Assembly: GCA_047974565.1 (NCBI GenBank)
Contig: JBKECN010000034.1
Location: forward strand, 62,001 to 126,000
DNA length: 64,000 nt
Direction of reading: 5' to 3'
Source of the DNA: JBDIAG01 sp047974565
Lineage (GTDB): Bacteria; Actinomycetota; Actinomycetes; Actinomycetales; CAWJMD01
Each line of letters opens with the position of its first letter. The first letter of the stretch is position 1. Both the position numbers and the translations under genes were made by a program. This document shows positions 33,779-41,984 of this stretch, in pieces. The notes under the pieces were generated by a model, which worked only from the letters and a program-made list of their open reading frames with translations, searched no databases and was not told the origin of the DNA.

Positions 33779-36700
33779 GAGCGGCCCCAGCGACGGGGAA
33801 TGGTGTGCCGCAGGTCCAGGGTCAGCGGATAGTCCTGTTCACCGACGCTGTGCCAGGCCTGGCGGGCAGCCAGCGCATCGATGTCCACGCGTCCCACGGT
33901 ATGACCCATCGGCTCGAACCGGCGAGTTCTTCGCGACTCTGCCTCCATCGGGTTGACCGGGAAGGTGTCGTACGAGCGTCCGCCAGGGTGGTGGACGTGA
34001 TACGTCGCACCTCCCAGTGACATCCGGTTCGCCCGGTCGATCACCTCGAAGGTGAGCGGTGCGTCGACCGGGAGCATGGGGTGCAACCCGGACGGAGGTT
34101 GCCACGCCTTGTAGCGCACCCCCGCGACCTGCTCACCGGGGGTGCCGGTGCTGGTCATCGGCACCGGCCTGCCATTGCAGAGCACGAGGTGCCGGTCGGG
34201 CTGCAGACCGGTGGTGCGTACCTGGAGCCGCTCCACCGAGGAATCGACGTAACGGGCGGTGCCGGAGCCGGTGGCCTCCTCCCCGAGCACGTGCCAGGGC
34301 TCGATGGCGGCCCGCAGTTCGAGGTCCACTCCCTCCACCGAGGTGGTGCCGTACCGGGGGAAGCGGAACTCCAGGTACGGGTCGAACCAGGCCAGGTCGA
34401 CGTCCAGGTCGTGGGCGCGCAGGTCCGCCACCACATGGGCCAGGTCGGCGGCCACGAAGTGCGGCAGCAGGTAGCGCTCGTGCAGTCGGGTGCCCCACCG
34501 GATCAGTGGCGCCGAGTAGGGGTCTTCGGCAAAACGCACCAGCAGGGCACGCACCAGGAGGGCCTGGACCAGTGCCATGTCGGGGTGCGGGGGCATCTCG
34601 AAGCCACGCAGTTCCACCAGGCCGAGCCGTCCCCGGGGGCCGTCCGGGCTGTAGAGCTTGTCGATGCAGAACTCGGCCCGGTGGGTGTTGCCGGTGACAT
34701 CGGTGAGCAGGTGCCGCAGCGCCCTGTCGACCGCCCATAGCCGACGGGTGTCGTCCGCTGCCAGCGCCTCGATCTGGGCGAAGGCGATCTCCAACTCGTA
34801 CAGCGTCTCCGGCCGGCCCTCGTCCACCCGCGGGGCCTGGGAGGTGGGGCCGATGAACCGGCCTGAGAACAGGTAGCTCAGGCTGGGGTGACGTTGCCAG
34901 TAGGTGAGCATGCTGACCAGCAGGTCGGGGCGGCGCAGCATCGGGGAGGCGTCCGGTGTGGGGCCGCCGAGGGTGAGGTGATTGCCGCCACCGGTGCCGG
35001 AGTGACGCCCATCCAGGCCGAAAGTCTCTGTACCCAAACGGTTCTCGCGGGCGACCCGGTACAGAGTGTGGGTCAGGTCGCGTAGTTCGGACCAACTCGA
35101 GGTGGGCTGGACGTTGACCTCGATGACGCCCGGGTCCGGTGTCACCATCAGGGTGCGGAGCCGGGGGTCGGGTGGAGGGCCGTACCCCTCCACCACGATG
35201 CCGCCGCCGTGCTGGCGGGCCTGCTGGGAGGCGACGGTCTCCAGCAGGGCGAGCAAGGCGACGAGGTCGTCGAGGCGTTCCAGCGGGGGCAGGAAGACGT
35301 GCACGAAGCCGTCGCGCGCCTGCACGACCAGGGCGGTGGGGGCCAGCACCCGCTCGGCGGGCATGGTCACCGCGCGCAAGGCCGCCGGATCGCTCGACAG
35401 GGGTGGGCCGGCGTGGACATAGGACTCCTGGACGGGCACGTCCGGCGGGGTCCAGGCGATCGAGGCCAGCGGCAGCCGCAGCCCGGCGGGCGAGTCTCCG
35501 GGAATGAGCACGATCCGGCCCCTGCGGGTGCGCCAGGTGGCCGACACCCACGGGATCGAGGTGTCCGGGCTGCCCTCGGCCCGGGTGCCCGCGTCGGGGT
35601 TGTCCGGGCTCAACGGCACCGCCCAGGCCACCGGCCCGCCGGAGCCCGCGTCGAGGTCGGTGACCAGGGCCGGGCCGGGGTGCGACTGTTCGGCCACCGC
35701 TTCGCCTTCGGGGGCGGCGTATTCGGCGGCCAGGGCGAGCAGCGGGTCTTCATAGCAGGGGTGTGCCTGACTGGGTGGCAGGCCGAGCGCGGCCACCATG
35801 GCACGGGCCAGTTGTTCGGCTCGCAGCGGAGCCTGCGGGTCGCTGCGGGTGTGATCGGTCGGGTCGGCGAGCACCTCGGGGTTGGCCCACAGCGGCACTG
35901 CGTCCTCGCGCCAGTGCAAGGCGAACTGCCAGCGGGGCAACGGCTCGCCCGGGTACCACTTTCCTTGGCCGCGTTGCAGCAGACCGCCTTTGGCGAACTC
36001 CGACTGCAACGCCTGGGTCAGCCGGTTGGCCAGGCGCCGTTTGTCCGCCCCGTCGGCGGCCACGGTCCACTGGGGTGATTCGAAGTCGTCGATGGAGACG
36101 AAGGTGGGTTCGCCGCCCATCGTCAGGGTGAGTTCCTGGTCGCGCAGCCGGGCGTCCACCTGTTCGCCGAGCCGATTCAGCTGTGCCACCTGTGCGTCGG
36201 TGTACGGCTTGGTGACTCGCGGATCCTCGTGAAAGCGGGTGACGACGTTCTCGAACTCCAGGCTCACCTGGCAGGGTCCGGTGGCGCCGGTGATCGGGGC
36301 CGCGCCCACCGGATGCGGGGTGGCGGCCAGCGGGATGTGGCCCTCGCCGGCGAACAGCGCCGAGGTGGGGTCCAGCCCGATCCAGCCGGCCCCGGGGATG
36401 TACACCTCGGTCCAGGCGTGCAGGTCGGTGAAGTCGGCCTCCGGGCCGTTGGGGCCGTCCAGGGACTTCTGGTCGGAGGCCAACTGGACGAGATACCCGG
36501 AGACGAAGCGCGCGGCCAGCCCGTAGTGGCGCAGGACGGCCACCAGCAGCCAGGCCGAATCACGGCACGAGCCGATCCGGCGCTGCAGGGTCTCGGCGGG
36601 CGTCTGCACGCCCGCCTCCATCCGGATCGAGTAGGCGACCTCGGCGTGGACGGCGGCGTTGAGTTGGACCAGGAAGTCCACGATCCGGCTGCCGTTCTCG

Positions 36701-37131
36701 GGCACCGGCGGGAGCGAGTCGATCCAGGCCGTGACGCTGGGGTCCAGGCCTGCGCCCTCGGCGTCCTCGACGGGCGCGAGGTAGGGCTTGAGGTCGCCGG
36801 CCAGTTCTCTGGGATAGGAGAAGGGGAAGGTCTCGGCGTACTCCTCGACGAAGAAGTCAAAGGGGTTGATCACCTGGAGATCGGCCACCAGGCCGACGGT
36901 GAACTCCAGTTCGGTCGTCGGCTCGGGGAAGACCAGCCTGGCCAGGTAGTTCCCGAACGGGTCCTGCTGCCAGTTGATGAAGTGCTCGGCCGGGCTCACG
37001 TCCAGGGTGTATGCCTCGATCGGCGTGCGGCTGTGCGGGGCCGGACGCAGCCGCACCACGTGCGGAAATACCTTGACCGGCCGATCGAAGGTGTAGCGGG
37101 TGCGGTGGGTCAGGGCGACCTTGATCGTCAT
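33775..37131 (-). CDS. Transglutaminase fused to DUF2126
   Basis: A 1118-residue protein and first gene of the operon. N-terminal transglutaminase (about 1-290): MTIKVALTHRTRYTFDRPV, catalytic Cys in RIGSCRDSAWLLVAVLRHYG, His in DLHAWTEVYIPGAGW and Asp in GLDPTSAL. The DUF2126 part fills the rest: LTMGGEPTFVSIDDFESPQW, GQGKWYPGEPLPRW, VVEGYGPPPDPRL, GLDGRHSGTGGGNHLTLGG, RPDLLVSMLTYWQRHPSLSY and HRAEFCIDKLYSPDGPRGR. These large proteins occur with the alpha-E/ATP-grasp partners. The DUF2126 half resembles COOH-NH2 ligase-type folds (from family knowledge). Regulation is not visible beyond sharing a divergent gap with an XRE gene. Confidence 0.94.
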   Translation of the reverse strand: MTIKVALTHRTRYTFDRPVKVFPHVVRLRPAPHSRTPIEAYTLDVSPAEHFINWQQDPFGNYLARLVFPEPTTELEFTVGLVADLQVINPFDFFVEEYAETFPFSYPRELAGDLKPYLAPVEDAEGAGLDPSVTAWIDSLPPVPENGSRIVDFLVQLNAAVHAEVAYSIRMEAGVQTPAETLQRRIGSCRDSAWLLVAVLRHYGLAARFVSGYLVQLASDQKSLDGPNGPEADFTDLHAWTEVYIPGAGWIGLDPTSALFAGEGHIPLAATPHPVGAAPITGATGPCQVSLEFENVVTRFHEDPRVTKPYTDAQVAQLNRLGEQVDARLRDQELTLTMGGEPTFVSIDDFESPQWTVAADGADKRRLANRLTQALQSEFAKGGLLQRGQGKWYPGEPLPRWQFALHWREDAVPLWANPEVLADPTDHTRSDPQAPLRAEQLARAMVAALGLPPSQAHPCYEDPLLALAAEYAAPEGEAVAEQSHPGPALVTDLDAGSGGPVAWAVPLSPDNPDAGTRAEGSPDTSIPWVSATWRTRRGRIVLIPGDSPAGLRLPLASIAWTPPDVPVQESYVHAGPPLSSDPAALRAVTMPAERVLAPTALVVQARDGFVHVFLPPLERLDDLVALLALLETVASQQARQHGGGIVVEGYGPPPDPRLRTLMVTPDPGVIEVNVQPTSSWSELRDLTHTLYRVARENRLGTETFGLDGRHSGTGGGNHLTLGGPTPDASPMLRRPDLLVSMLTYWQRHPSLSYLFSGRFIGPTSQAPRVDEGRPETLYELEIAFAQIEALAADDTRRLWAVDRALRHLLTDVTGNTHRAEFCIDKLYSPDGPRGRLGLVELRGFEMPPHPDMALVQALLVRALLVRFAEDPYSAPLIRWGTRLHERYLLPHFVAADLAHVVADLRAHDLDVDLAWFDPYLEFRFPRYGTTSVEGVDLELRAAIEPWHVLGEEATGSGTARYVDSSVERLQVRTTGLQPDRHLVLCNGRPVPMTSTGTPGEQVAGVRYKAWQPPSGLHPMLPVDAPLTFEVIDRANRMSLGGATYHVHHPGGRSYDTFPVNPMEAESRRTRRFEPMGHTVGRVDIDALAARQAWHSVGEQDYPLTLDLRHTIPRRWGRS

Positions 37132-37326
37132 GGGGACCTCCGGGAGAGGGTCTCGCCACGTCGTCGGGGCGCTGGGGGCGGCGTGAGCACACCCTAGCGG
37201 TGCGACACCGCGCGACCCTCTCGCCGGCGGGTGCGCCGCAGTGTGACTCGGACGACGGATGCCGTGATTCTGGGAGATTCATGCCGAATTCACCGCTTCC
37301 GGCGAGGCAGCAGCAGTGCCGTGTCG

Positions 37327-37356
37327 TTGGGATTTTCCCAATCGCAGGCGTATCAT
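37327..37356 (+). promoter_or_regulatory. Operator-promoter of the XRE-IrrE gene
   Basis: Palindrome TTGGGA-TTT-TCCCAA (37327-37341) overlaps a -35-like TTGGGA; 18 bp on is TATCAT (37351-37356), a good TANNNT -10 box, and the ATG follows 7 bases later. This arrangement fits a leaderless transcript repressed by the XRE protein binding over the -35. The rest of the 230-bp divergent gap (37132-37326) shows nothing else. Confidence 0.5.
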
Positions 37357-37363
37357 TTGCTGG

Positions 37364-38824
37364 ATGGGCAGCATCGGGGAGCGGTCGCTGGAGCGGATCG
37401 GGCAGGTCTGCCCAGATGCCCGCCACCGGGACATCGCAGGGGACATCGGGATGACCCCCGATGCGTTCTCACGCGCCCTGAACGACAAGCGCCAGTTCTC
37501 CTCGATCGAACTTGCTCGGCTGGCCGAGCTGTTGGGCGCGGACCTGCACTGGCTCATCACCGGTCGCCCTGATCCGAACCGACTGAATGTGGCGGCGCGG
37601 CACGACTTCGACCACGCGACCGGTCGCCGCGACGTCCCTGGTCGCGAGGGCGACGAGCAGACCCTCAACGACATCGGCCTCGCCTACCGACAGGCGTATC
37701 CCGACCCGCAGCCCCTATCTGCCCTGCCGGGTAGTGCGGCCGCTGTATACACGGAGTTGGGACCGAACTTCGTGCGCCCGTTCGCGGAGCGCCTGGAGCA
37801 GGCGCTTGGCATAGACGTCGTTCGCGTCGCGGAACTGTCCACCGCCTACTCGTTCACGGCCGGTGGACGGCGGGTCGTTGTGGTTCCTGCGACTGGGAAC
37901 TGGTTCCGCGAGAACTGGGACATGGCCCACGAACTCGGTCACCTGGTCCTCGGCCATCACGACGACGGTTTGGACGCCCACGCGTCCGGCCAGCACGAGG
38001 CCGCAGCGAATGCCTTCGCTGCTGACCTCCTGCTGCCCACAGAGGTCGTCACGAGGGTGGACTGGGACGGCATCGACGACAGCCAACTCGCTGAACTCGT
38101 CTGGACGTGGGGCGTCTCCGTCGACGCGCTCTCCAGGCGCCTCAGCCACGAGATCGGACACGTCCCGGGAAATGTCGCGGTCTGGGCTGGCCACCCCACG
38201 CAGCGGCTGCTGCGCCGCTGCCTCGTACGCGACTCCGACATCGACGAGATCACCCTGCGCATGGATTCGGCTGCTCAGCGCCGGTTCCCGCTGGCGCTTC
38301 AGGAGGCCCACCTCAAAGCGGTCGCCTCGGGGACCCTCGGGAAGGGAACTCTGGCGTGGATGCTCGGCATCGACGCCGCCGCCTTGGAGGTCGACGTGCC
38401 CGACCTGCCTGAGGTCGAGGTGGACTACCTCGCCAAGGCGCTGGGGCCTGATGCGTCGTGGCCGTCCTGCTGTTCCCTGACAACACGGTCCTCATCAACT
38501 TCGCAATCATCTCCCAGTGGGATTCCATGGCCAGGTGGCGGCGCCCGGTGGCTTCGGGAGGCGCGGCGCAGGCTCAGGTGCTGCGTTGGGCGACGAAGAA
38601 GGTGTAGCCGTAGTGCTCGCCGAGGCGGCGAAACAGGTCGGGCTCCCGGGCGACCTGGTCGAGAGCCTCCAGGGCTTCGGGGTCGTCGGCATGCCCGGCG
38701 CGCAGGGCGGCGACGCGGTCCTCGAGCGGGGTGTAGAAGTCGTCCCACCAGGCCTCGGCCGGCAGATCGAAGTGGCCGACGTCGAGGAGCTCTTGGGCAG
38801 CCAGCACGGCCAGCACGTCACTGA
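37364..38824 (+). CDS. XRE helix-turn-helix / IrrE-type metallopeptidase, 3' end disrupted
   Basis: From ATG 37364 (MGSIGERSLERIGQVCPD). HTH at about residues 20-60 (IAGDIGMTPDAFSRALNDKRQFS); IrrE/ImmA peptidase with MAHELGHLVLGHH (about 185), QHEAAANAFAADLLLP and a helical end. Such proteins act as antitoxins or as stress-activated cleavers of repressors. Genuine similarity stops near VDYLAKALGPDAS (about 38455). From there the frame reads out of phase over a PIN-toxin remnant and antisense through the methyltransferase gene, giving 120 Arg-rich residues. The natural stop was probably lost when the downstream junction formed. Confidence 0.8.
   Translation: MGSIGERSLERIGQVCPDARHRDIAGDIGMTPDAFSRALNDKRQFSSIELARLAELLGADLHWLITGRPDPNRLNVAARHDFDHATGRRDVPGREGDEQTLNDIGLAYRQAYPDPQPLSALPGSAAAVYTELGPNFVRPFAERLEQALGIDVVRVAELSTAYSFTAGGRRVVVVPATGNWFRENWDMAHELGHLVLGHHDDGLDAHASGQHEAAANAFAADLLLPTEVVTRVDWDGIDDSQLAELVWTWGVSVDALSRRLSHEIGHVPGNVAVWAGHPTQRLLRRCLVRDSDIDEITLRMDSAAQRRFPLALQEAHLKAVASGTLGKGTLAWMLGIDAAALEVDVPDLPEVEVDYLAKALGPDASWPSCCSLTTRSSSTSQSSPSGIPWPGGGARWLREARRRLRCCVGRRRRCSRSARRGGETGRAPGRPGREPPGLRGRRHARRAGRRRGPRAGCRSRPTRPRPADRSGRRRGALGQPARPARH
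38458..38607 (+). pseudogene. Remnant of a PIN-like toxin gene
   Basis: From GTG 38458 the frame reads VAVLLFPDNTVLINFAII and SQWDSMA before turning into antisense of the methyltransferase gene and ending at TAG 38605. FPDNTVLINFA is the first strand of a PIN-type nuclease, with the catalytic aspartate. Proteins starting this way commonly follow XRE-IrrE genes. About 25 genuine residues of a normal ~150-200 remain, so the toxin is truncated and presumably dead. Confidence 0.6.
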
Positions 38825-39326
38825 TCCGGCCCATCCCGGGGTAGTCGGCGAAGAGCTCACGCGCCTGCGCCGGAGGGTCCGCGGTACGCCAGACCGCCTC
38901 GGTGAAGACGAGGTAGCCACCGGGCTGCAACCAGCCGGCGCACATCGGCACCGCGGCGTCGAGGCCGAGGTGGTAGAGCGCGCCCTCGGACCAGACGAGG
39001 TCGACGCTCTGCGCGGGCAGGGCGAGACTCGCCATGTCGGCGATCTGCGCGGTCACCCGCTCGGCGAGTGCGTGTTCGGTGATCGCGTTCTCGAGCCGCT
39101 CGACCAGGGGCTGGTGAGCGTCGACGGCGAGGATGGTCCCCGAGGTGAGTGCGGCCAGGTGCATGGTCTGGGCTCCCGAGCCGCAGCCCAGGTCGAGTAT
39201 CCGCGGCGCGGGTGGCAGGTCCGAGCAGAGCGACAGAGCCCTGCTCGTGCTAGCCAGATTCCCAGGCCCCTGCCGCGGCAGCGACTCGAAGACCTCGGAG
39301 AAGATCTGTTCAGCGCGGGACGTCAT
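38574..39326 (-). CDS. Class I SAM-dependent methyltransferase
   Basis: A 250-residue protein. Rossmann methyltransferase motifs: motif I ILDLGCGSGAQTMHLAAL (about residue 43), motif II acidic strand end ILAVDAHQPLVERL, IADMASLALPAQSVDLVWSEG and the post-motif LQPGGYLVFTEAVW. The substrate is unknown; the UbiE-like plan suits small molecules. It lies tail-to-tail with, and overlapping, the truncated XRE/PIN module, which suggests it arrived by rearrangement. The 248-bp stretch between its start and tRNA-Asn (39327-39574) has no gene. Confidence 0.88.
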   Translation of the reverse strand: MTSRAEQIFSEVFESLPRQGPGNLASTSRALSLCSDLPPAPRILDLGCGSGAQTMHLAALTSGTILAVDAHQPLVERLENAITEHALAERVTAQIADMASLALPAQSVDLVWSEGALYHLGLDAAVPMCAGWLQPGGYLVFTEAVWRTADPPAQARELFADYPGMGRISDVLAVLAAQELLDVGHFDLPAEAWWDDFYTPLEDRVAALRAGHADDPEALEALDQVAREPDLFRRLGEHYGYTFFVAQRST

Positions 39327-39574
39327 AGGTGCCTCCTGGCCGAGTCACCCTGGGTCGGATCGAACCGGGGTGGTCATCGTCGTTCGCTCTGCCAACCACA
39401 CTGTCGCAGCCTGACGGCTGACGGCGCGTTGCTCGCATCCACGCACGGTGCAGACGGGTGACGGGATGATCGCGAGCCCTTCCCGAGGCGACCTATCGCA
39501 CGGAGATGGCACGGCCGGGGATACAGGAGGCCCCCGAACTACCCTTTGCGCAGGTCAGGGGCCTGTTCGTGTGG

Positions 39575-39647
<73 letters not shown>

Positions 39648-39784
39648 TCGGGTGCGGCGCCGCAATAGCGTATCAGCGTCCAGCCGATGCTCCGAACCGG
39701 TTTGCACGCCTCACCGGCCGCTGCTCGCGCCGGTCAGAGCGCGATCGACGCGACACCTGGCCGAACGCGCCGGCTCGACCCGTG

Positions 39785-41692
39785 CTACCCCGCTCGCAGG
39801 TCGTGCTCGGCGCGTTGCAGGCGCATCATCTCGGCGCTGGCCGAGGCGACCGCCTGATGGTCCCCTGCCGCCTCAGCGCGCTGCAGCCGGGAGTAGGCCT
39901 CGGCTCGCTCGCGCAACAGCTGACGCTGGCGGACTCCACGCAGCAGGCCGTCGGCGAGCGCCCCGAGGTGCTCGGGACGCCGCTCGGGCAGGTCGGCAAC
40001 GGCGAGTTCGACGATGGTGGAACGCATCATGTCCGGGGCGGCCTCGGTGACCCGGTCGACCCAGTCGGCCCCCGCGCCGGCAGGCCCGCCGAGCGCGCGG
40101 ATGGCGTCGTCGACCACTCGGTAGACGGGAGTGACCAGGGCACCAGGGCCGATCGCGTCAAACCCTCCCGGATCGACTCGGTCCGGGAACTGCAGCACCA
40201 TCTGCAGGAACTGCCGCTCCCCCATCACCACCGGGTCGCGCAGGTCGGGTCGTGGTGGCGGCGCTTGTTCGCCCACCATCTGCGGGCCGCCACCCTGGCC
40301 GGACGAGTGAGCGGCATCGGCGACGGCGGGGTCGGCCCCCGGCCCGCCACGTTCGCGCCCGCCGGAACCCCGGCCGGCGGCAGCCACCGCTCGACGGACC
40401 TGCTCCACATCGAGCCCGAGCCAGCCCGCCAGCCGGCGCGCATACTCGGGTCGCAGGGCGGGGTCGCGGATCTGGGCGACCAGCGGCGCGCACGCTCGAA
40501 GGCCCTGGACCCGGGCCTCGGCTCGATCCAGATCCAGCCCGGCGAGGGTGGAGCGGATGACGAACTCGAAGAGCGGCTCCTTGTCCGCGAGCAGGCGGGC
40601 CAACCCGTCCGCGCCCTCGGCCAACCTGAGTTCGCAGGGATCCATCCCCCGCGGCTCGACGGCCACGAAGGTCTGGGCGACGAACCGCTGATCCTCCGAG
40701 AACGCCTTGAGCGCGGCCTTGCGCCCAGCCTCGTCGCCGTCGAAGGTGAAGACGATCTCGCCCGCCCGGGTGTCGTCGTCGGTGATCATCCGCCGGACGA
40801 TCTTGATGTGGCCGGTGCCGAAGGCGGTGCCGCAGGTGGCCACCGCGGTCGTCACCCCGGACAGGTGCATGGCCATCACATCGGTGTAGCCCTCGACCAC
40901 CACGACCTGACGCGACTTGGCGATCTCACGCTTGGCCAGGTCGATGCCGTACAGCACCCCCGACTTCTTGTAGAGCGCCGTCTCAGGGGTGTTCAGGTAC
41001 TTCGGCCCGTTGTCGGAGTCCTCGAGCCGGCGAGCGCCGAAGCCCACGGTCACACCGGTGAGGTCGCGGATCGGCCAGACCAGTCGACCGCGGAACCTGT
41101 CGATGAGGCCCTGACGGCCGGGTGAGGCGACGCCCGCCGCGGTGAGCTCCTCGTCTCGGAATCCTCGTCCGCGCAGGTGCCGGACCAGGTTGTCCCAGCC
41201 GGAGGGGGCGAAGCCGACGCTGAACTGCTCGGCGGCCTCGCGGTCGAATCCGCGCTCGGACAAGAACTCCCGCCCGATCAGCGCGCCGGGGCGGACGAGT
41301 TGTTCCCGGAAGTAGACCTCTGCCTCGGCGTTGGCGTCGATGAGTCGCTGGCGTCGTCCGTACTCGGCGCGATCTGGCCCCGAGCCGTCCTCGTAGCGCA
41401 GGGTCACCCCGGCCTTGGCGGCCAGGCGTTCGACCGCCTCGGTGAAGGTGAGCTGGTCGATCTTCATGATGAAGTCCAGGACGTCGCCGCCCTCGCCGCA
41501 GCCGAAGCAGTGGTAACGCCCGACCTGGGGACGGACGTTGAAGGACGGGGTCCGCTCGTCGTGGAAGGGGCACAGGCCCTTGAGCACCCCGACGCCGCCC
41601 GGGCGTAGGGTCACGTAGTCCCCGACCACCTCGTCGATCGGGGTGCGCTCGCGGACGGCCTCGACATCCTCACGTCGAATCAGTCCGGCCAC
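39785..41692 (-). CDS. dnaG: DNA primase
   Basis: 635 residues from GTG 41692 (MAGLIRREDVEAVRERTPID), the family-typical N-terminus; the frame reaches 41794 but that extension is unconserved. CHC2 zinc domain: CPFHDERTPSFNVRPQ, RYHCFGCGEGGD. Toprim core: VVVEGYTDVMAMHLSG with catalytic Glu, FTFDGDEAGRKAALKAF. The C-terminal DnaB-binding helical domain follows a disordered linker (about 440-500). It makes RNA primers at the replication fork. TATGAT ends 6 bases before the GTG with no Shine-Dalgarno, so the mRNA is probably leaderless. Confidence 0.96.
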   Translation of the reverse strand: MAGLIRREDVEAVRERTPIDEVVGDYVTLRPGGVGVLKGLCPFHDERTPSFNVRPQVGRYHCFGCGEGGDVLDFIMKIDQLTFTEAVERLAAKAGVTLRYEDGSGPDRAEYGRRQRLIDANAEAEVYFREQLVRPGALIGREFLSERGFDREAAEQFSVGFAPSGWDNLVRHLRGRGFRDEELTAAGVASPGRQGLIDRFRGRLVWPIRDLTGVTVGFGARRLEDSDNGPKYLNTPETALYKKSGVLYGIDLAKREIAKSRQVVVVEGYTDVMAMHLSGVTTAVATCGTAFGTGHIKIVRRMITDDDTRAGEIVFTFDGDEAGRKAALKAFSEDQRFVAQTFVAVEPRGMDPCELRLAEGADGLARLLADKEPLFEFVIRSTLAGLDLDRAEARVQGLRACAPLVAQIRDPALRPEYARRLAGWLGLDVEQVRRAVAAAGRGSGGRERGGPGADPAVADAAHSSGQGGGPQMVGEQAPPPRPDLRDPVVMGERQFLQMVLQFPDRVDPGGFDAIGPGALVTPVYRVVDDAIRALGGPAGAGADWVDRVTEAAPDMMRSTIVELAVADLPERRPEHLGALADGLLRGVRQRQLLRERAEAYSRLQRAEAAGDHQAVASASAEMMRLQRAEHDLRAG

Positions 41693-41698
41693 CTGTGG

Positions 41699-41704
41699 AT
41701 CATA
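41699..41704 (-). promoter_or_regulatory. -10 box (TATGAT) of dnaG
   Basis: On the minus strand TATGAT is followed by CCACAG and then the GTG start, placing the expected transcription start at or next to the start codon. No clear -35 was found. Supports the GTG 41692 choice and leaderless translation. Confidence 0.45.
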
Positions 41705-41812
41705 GACAGCCTGCGCTGCGCTCGGCGCTGGGCCGAGGACCCGGCCCTCCCCCCGCCTTGTCGGACGGGTTGGAACGCGCGTCGCCGGAGGCAAGCCGGT
41801 GCTCGAGTCTAA

Positions 41813-41972
41813 GGGCCCGCCAGTAAATTAGTGCGTCGAGTGTCGGTTTCTGGGCGGGATGTCTGGCAAGGCGGAGGTTCGCCGTCGTAGCAGCGCTACG
41901 GGGCGGGCCGACAACGCAGCCAGACGCCCGGTCCAGGAAGCGACACGCAGCAATAATTTTACTGGCGGGCCC
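41813..41972. mobile_element. 160-bp MITE-like element with TAA target duplication
   Basis: Terminal inverted repeats GGGCCCGCCAGTAAA (41813-41827) and TTTACTGGCGGGCCC (41958-41972) are perfect over 15 bp and continue with one gap (TTA/TAAT). TAA flanks both ends (41810-41812, 41973-41975), a 3-bp target duplication. Internally GTGTCGGTTTCTGG and CCAGGAAGCGACAC, and other segments, pair imperfectly, so the whole element can fold. It has no coding capacity. It ends 12 bp before the DUF4011-helicase start, whose AAGGTGG Shine-Dalgarno begins in the duplicated flank. Confidence 0.8.
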
Positions 41973-41984
41973 TAAGGTGGGGCG

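Noticed and set aside
36229..37197. 322-codon plus-strand frame opposite the transglutaminase
   Set aside because: Antisense shadow (Gly/Val/Asp/Glu-rich); the minus strand shows the catalytic Cys-His-Asp set.
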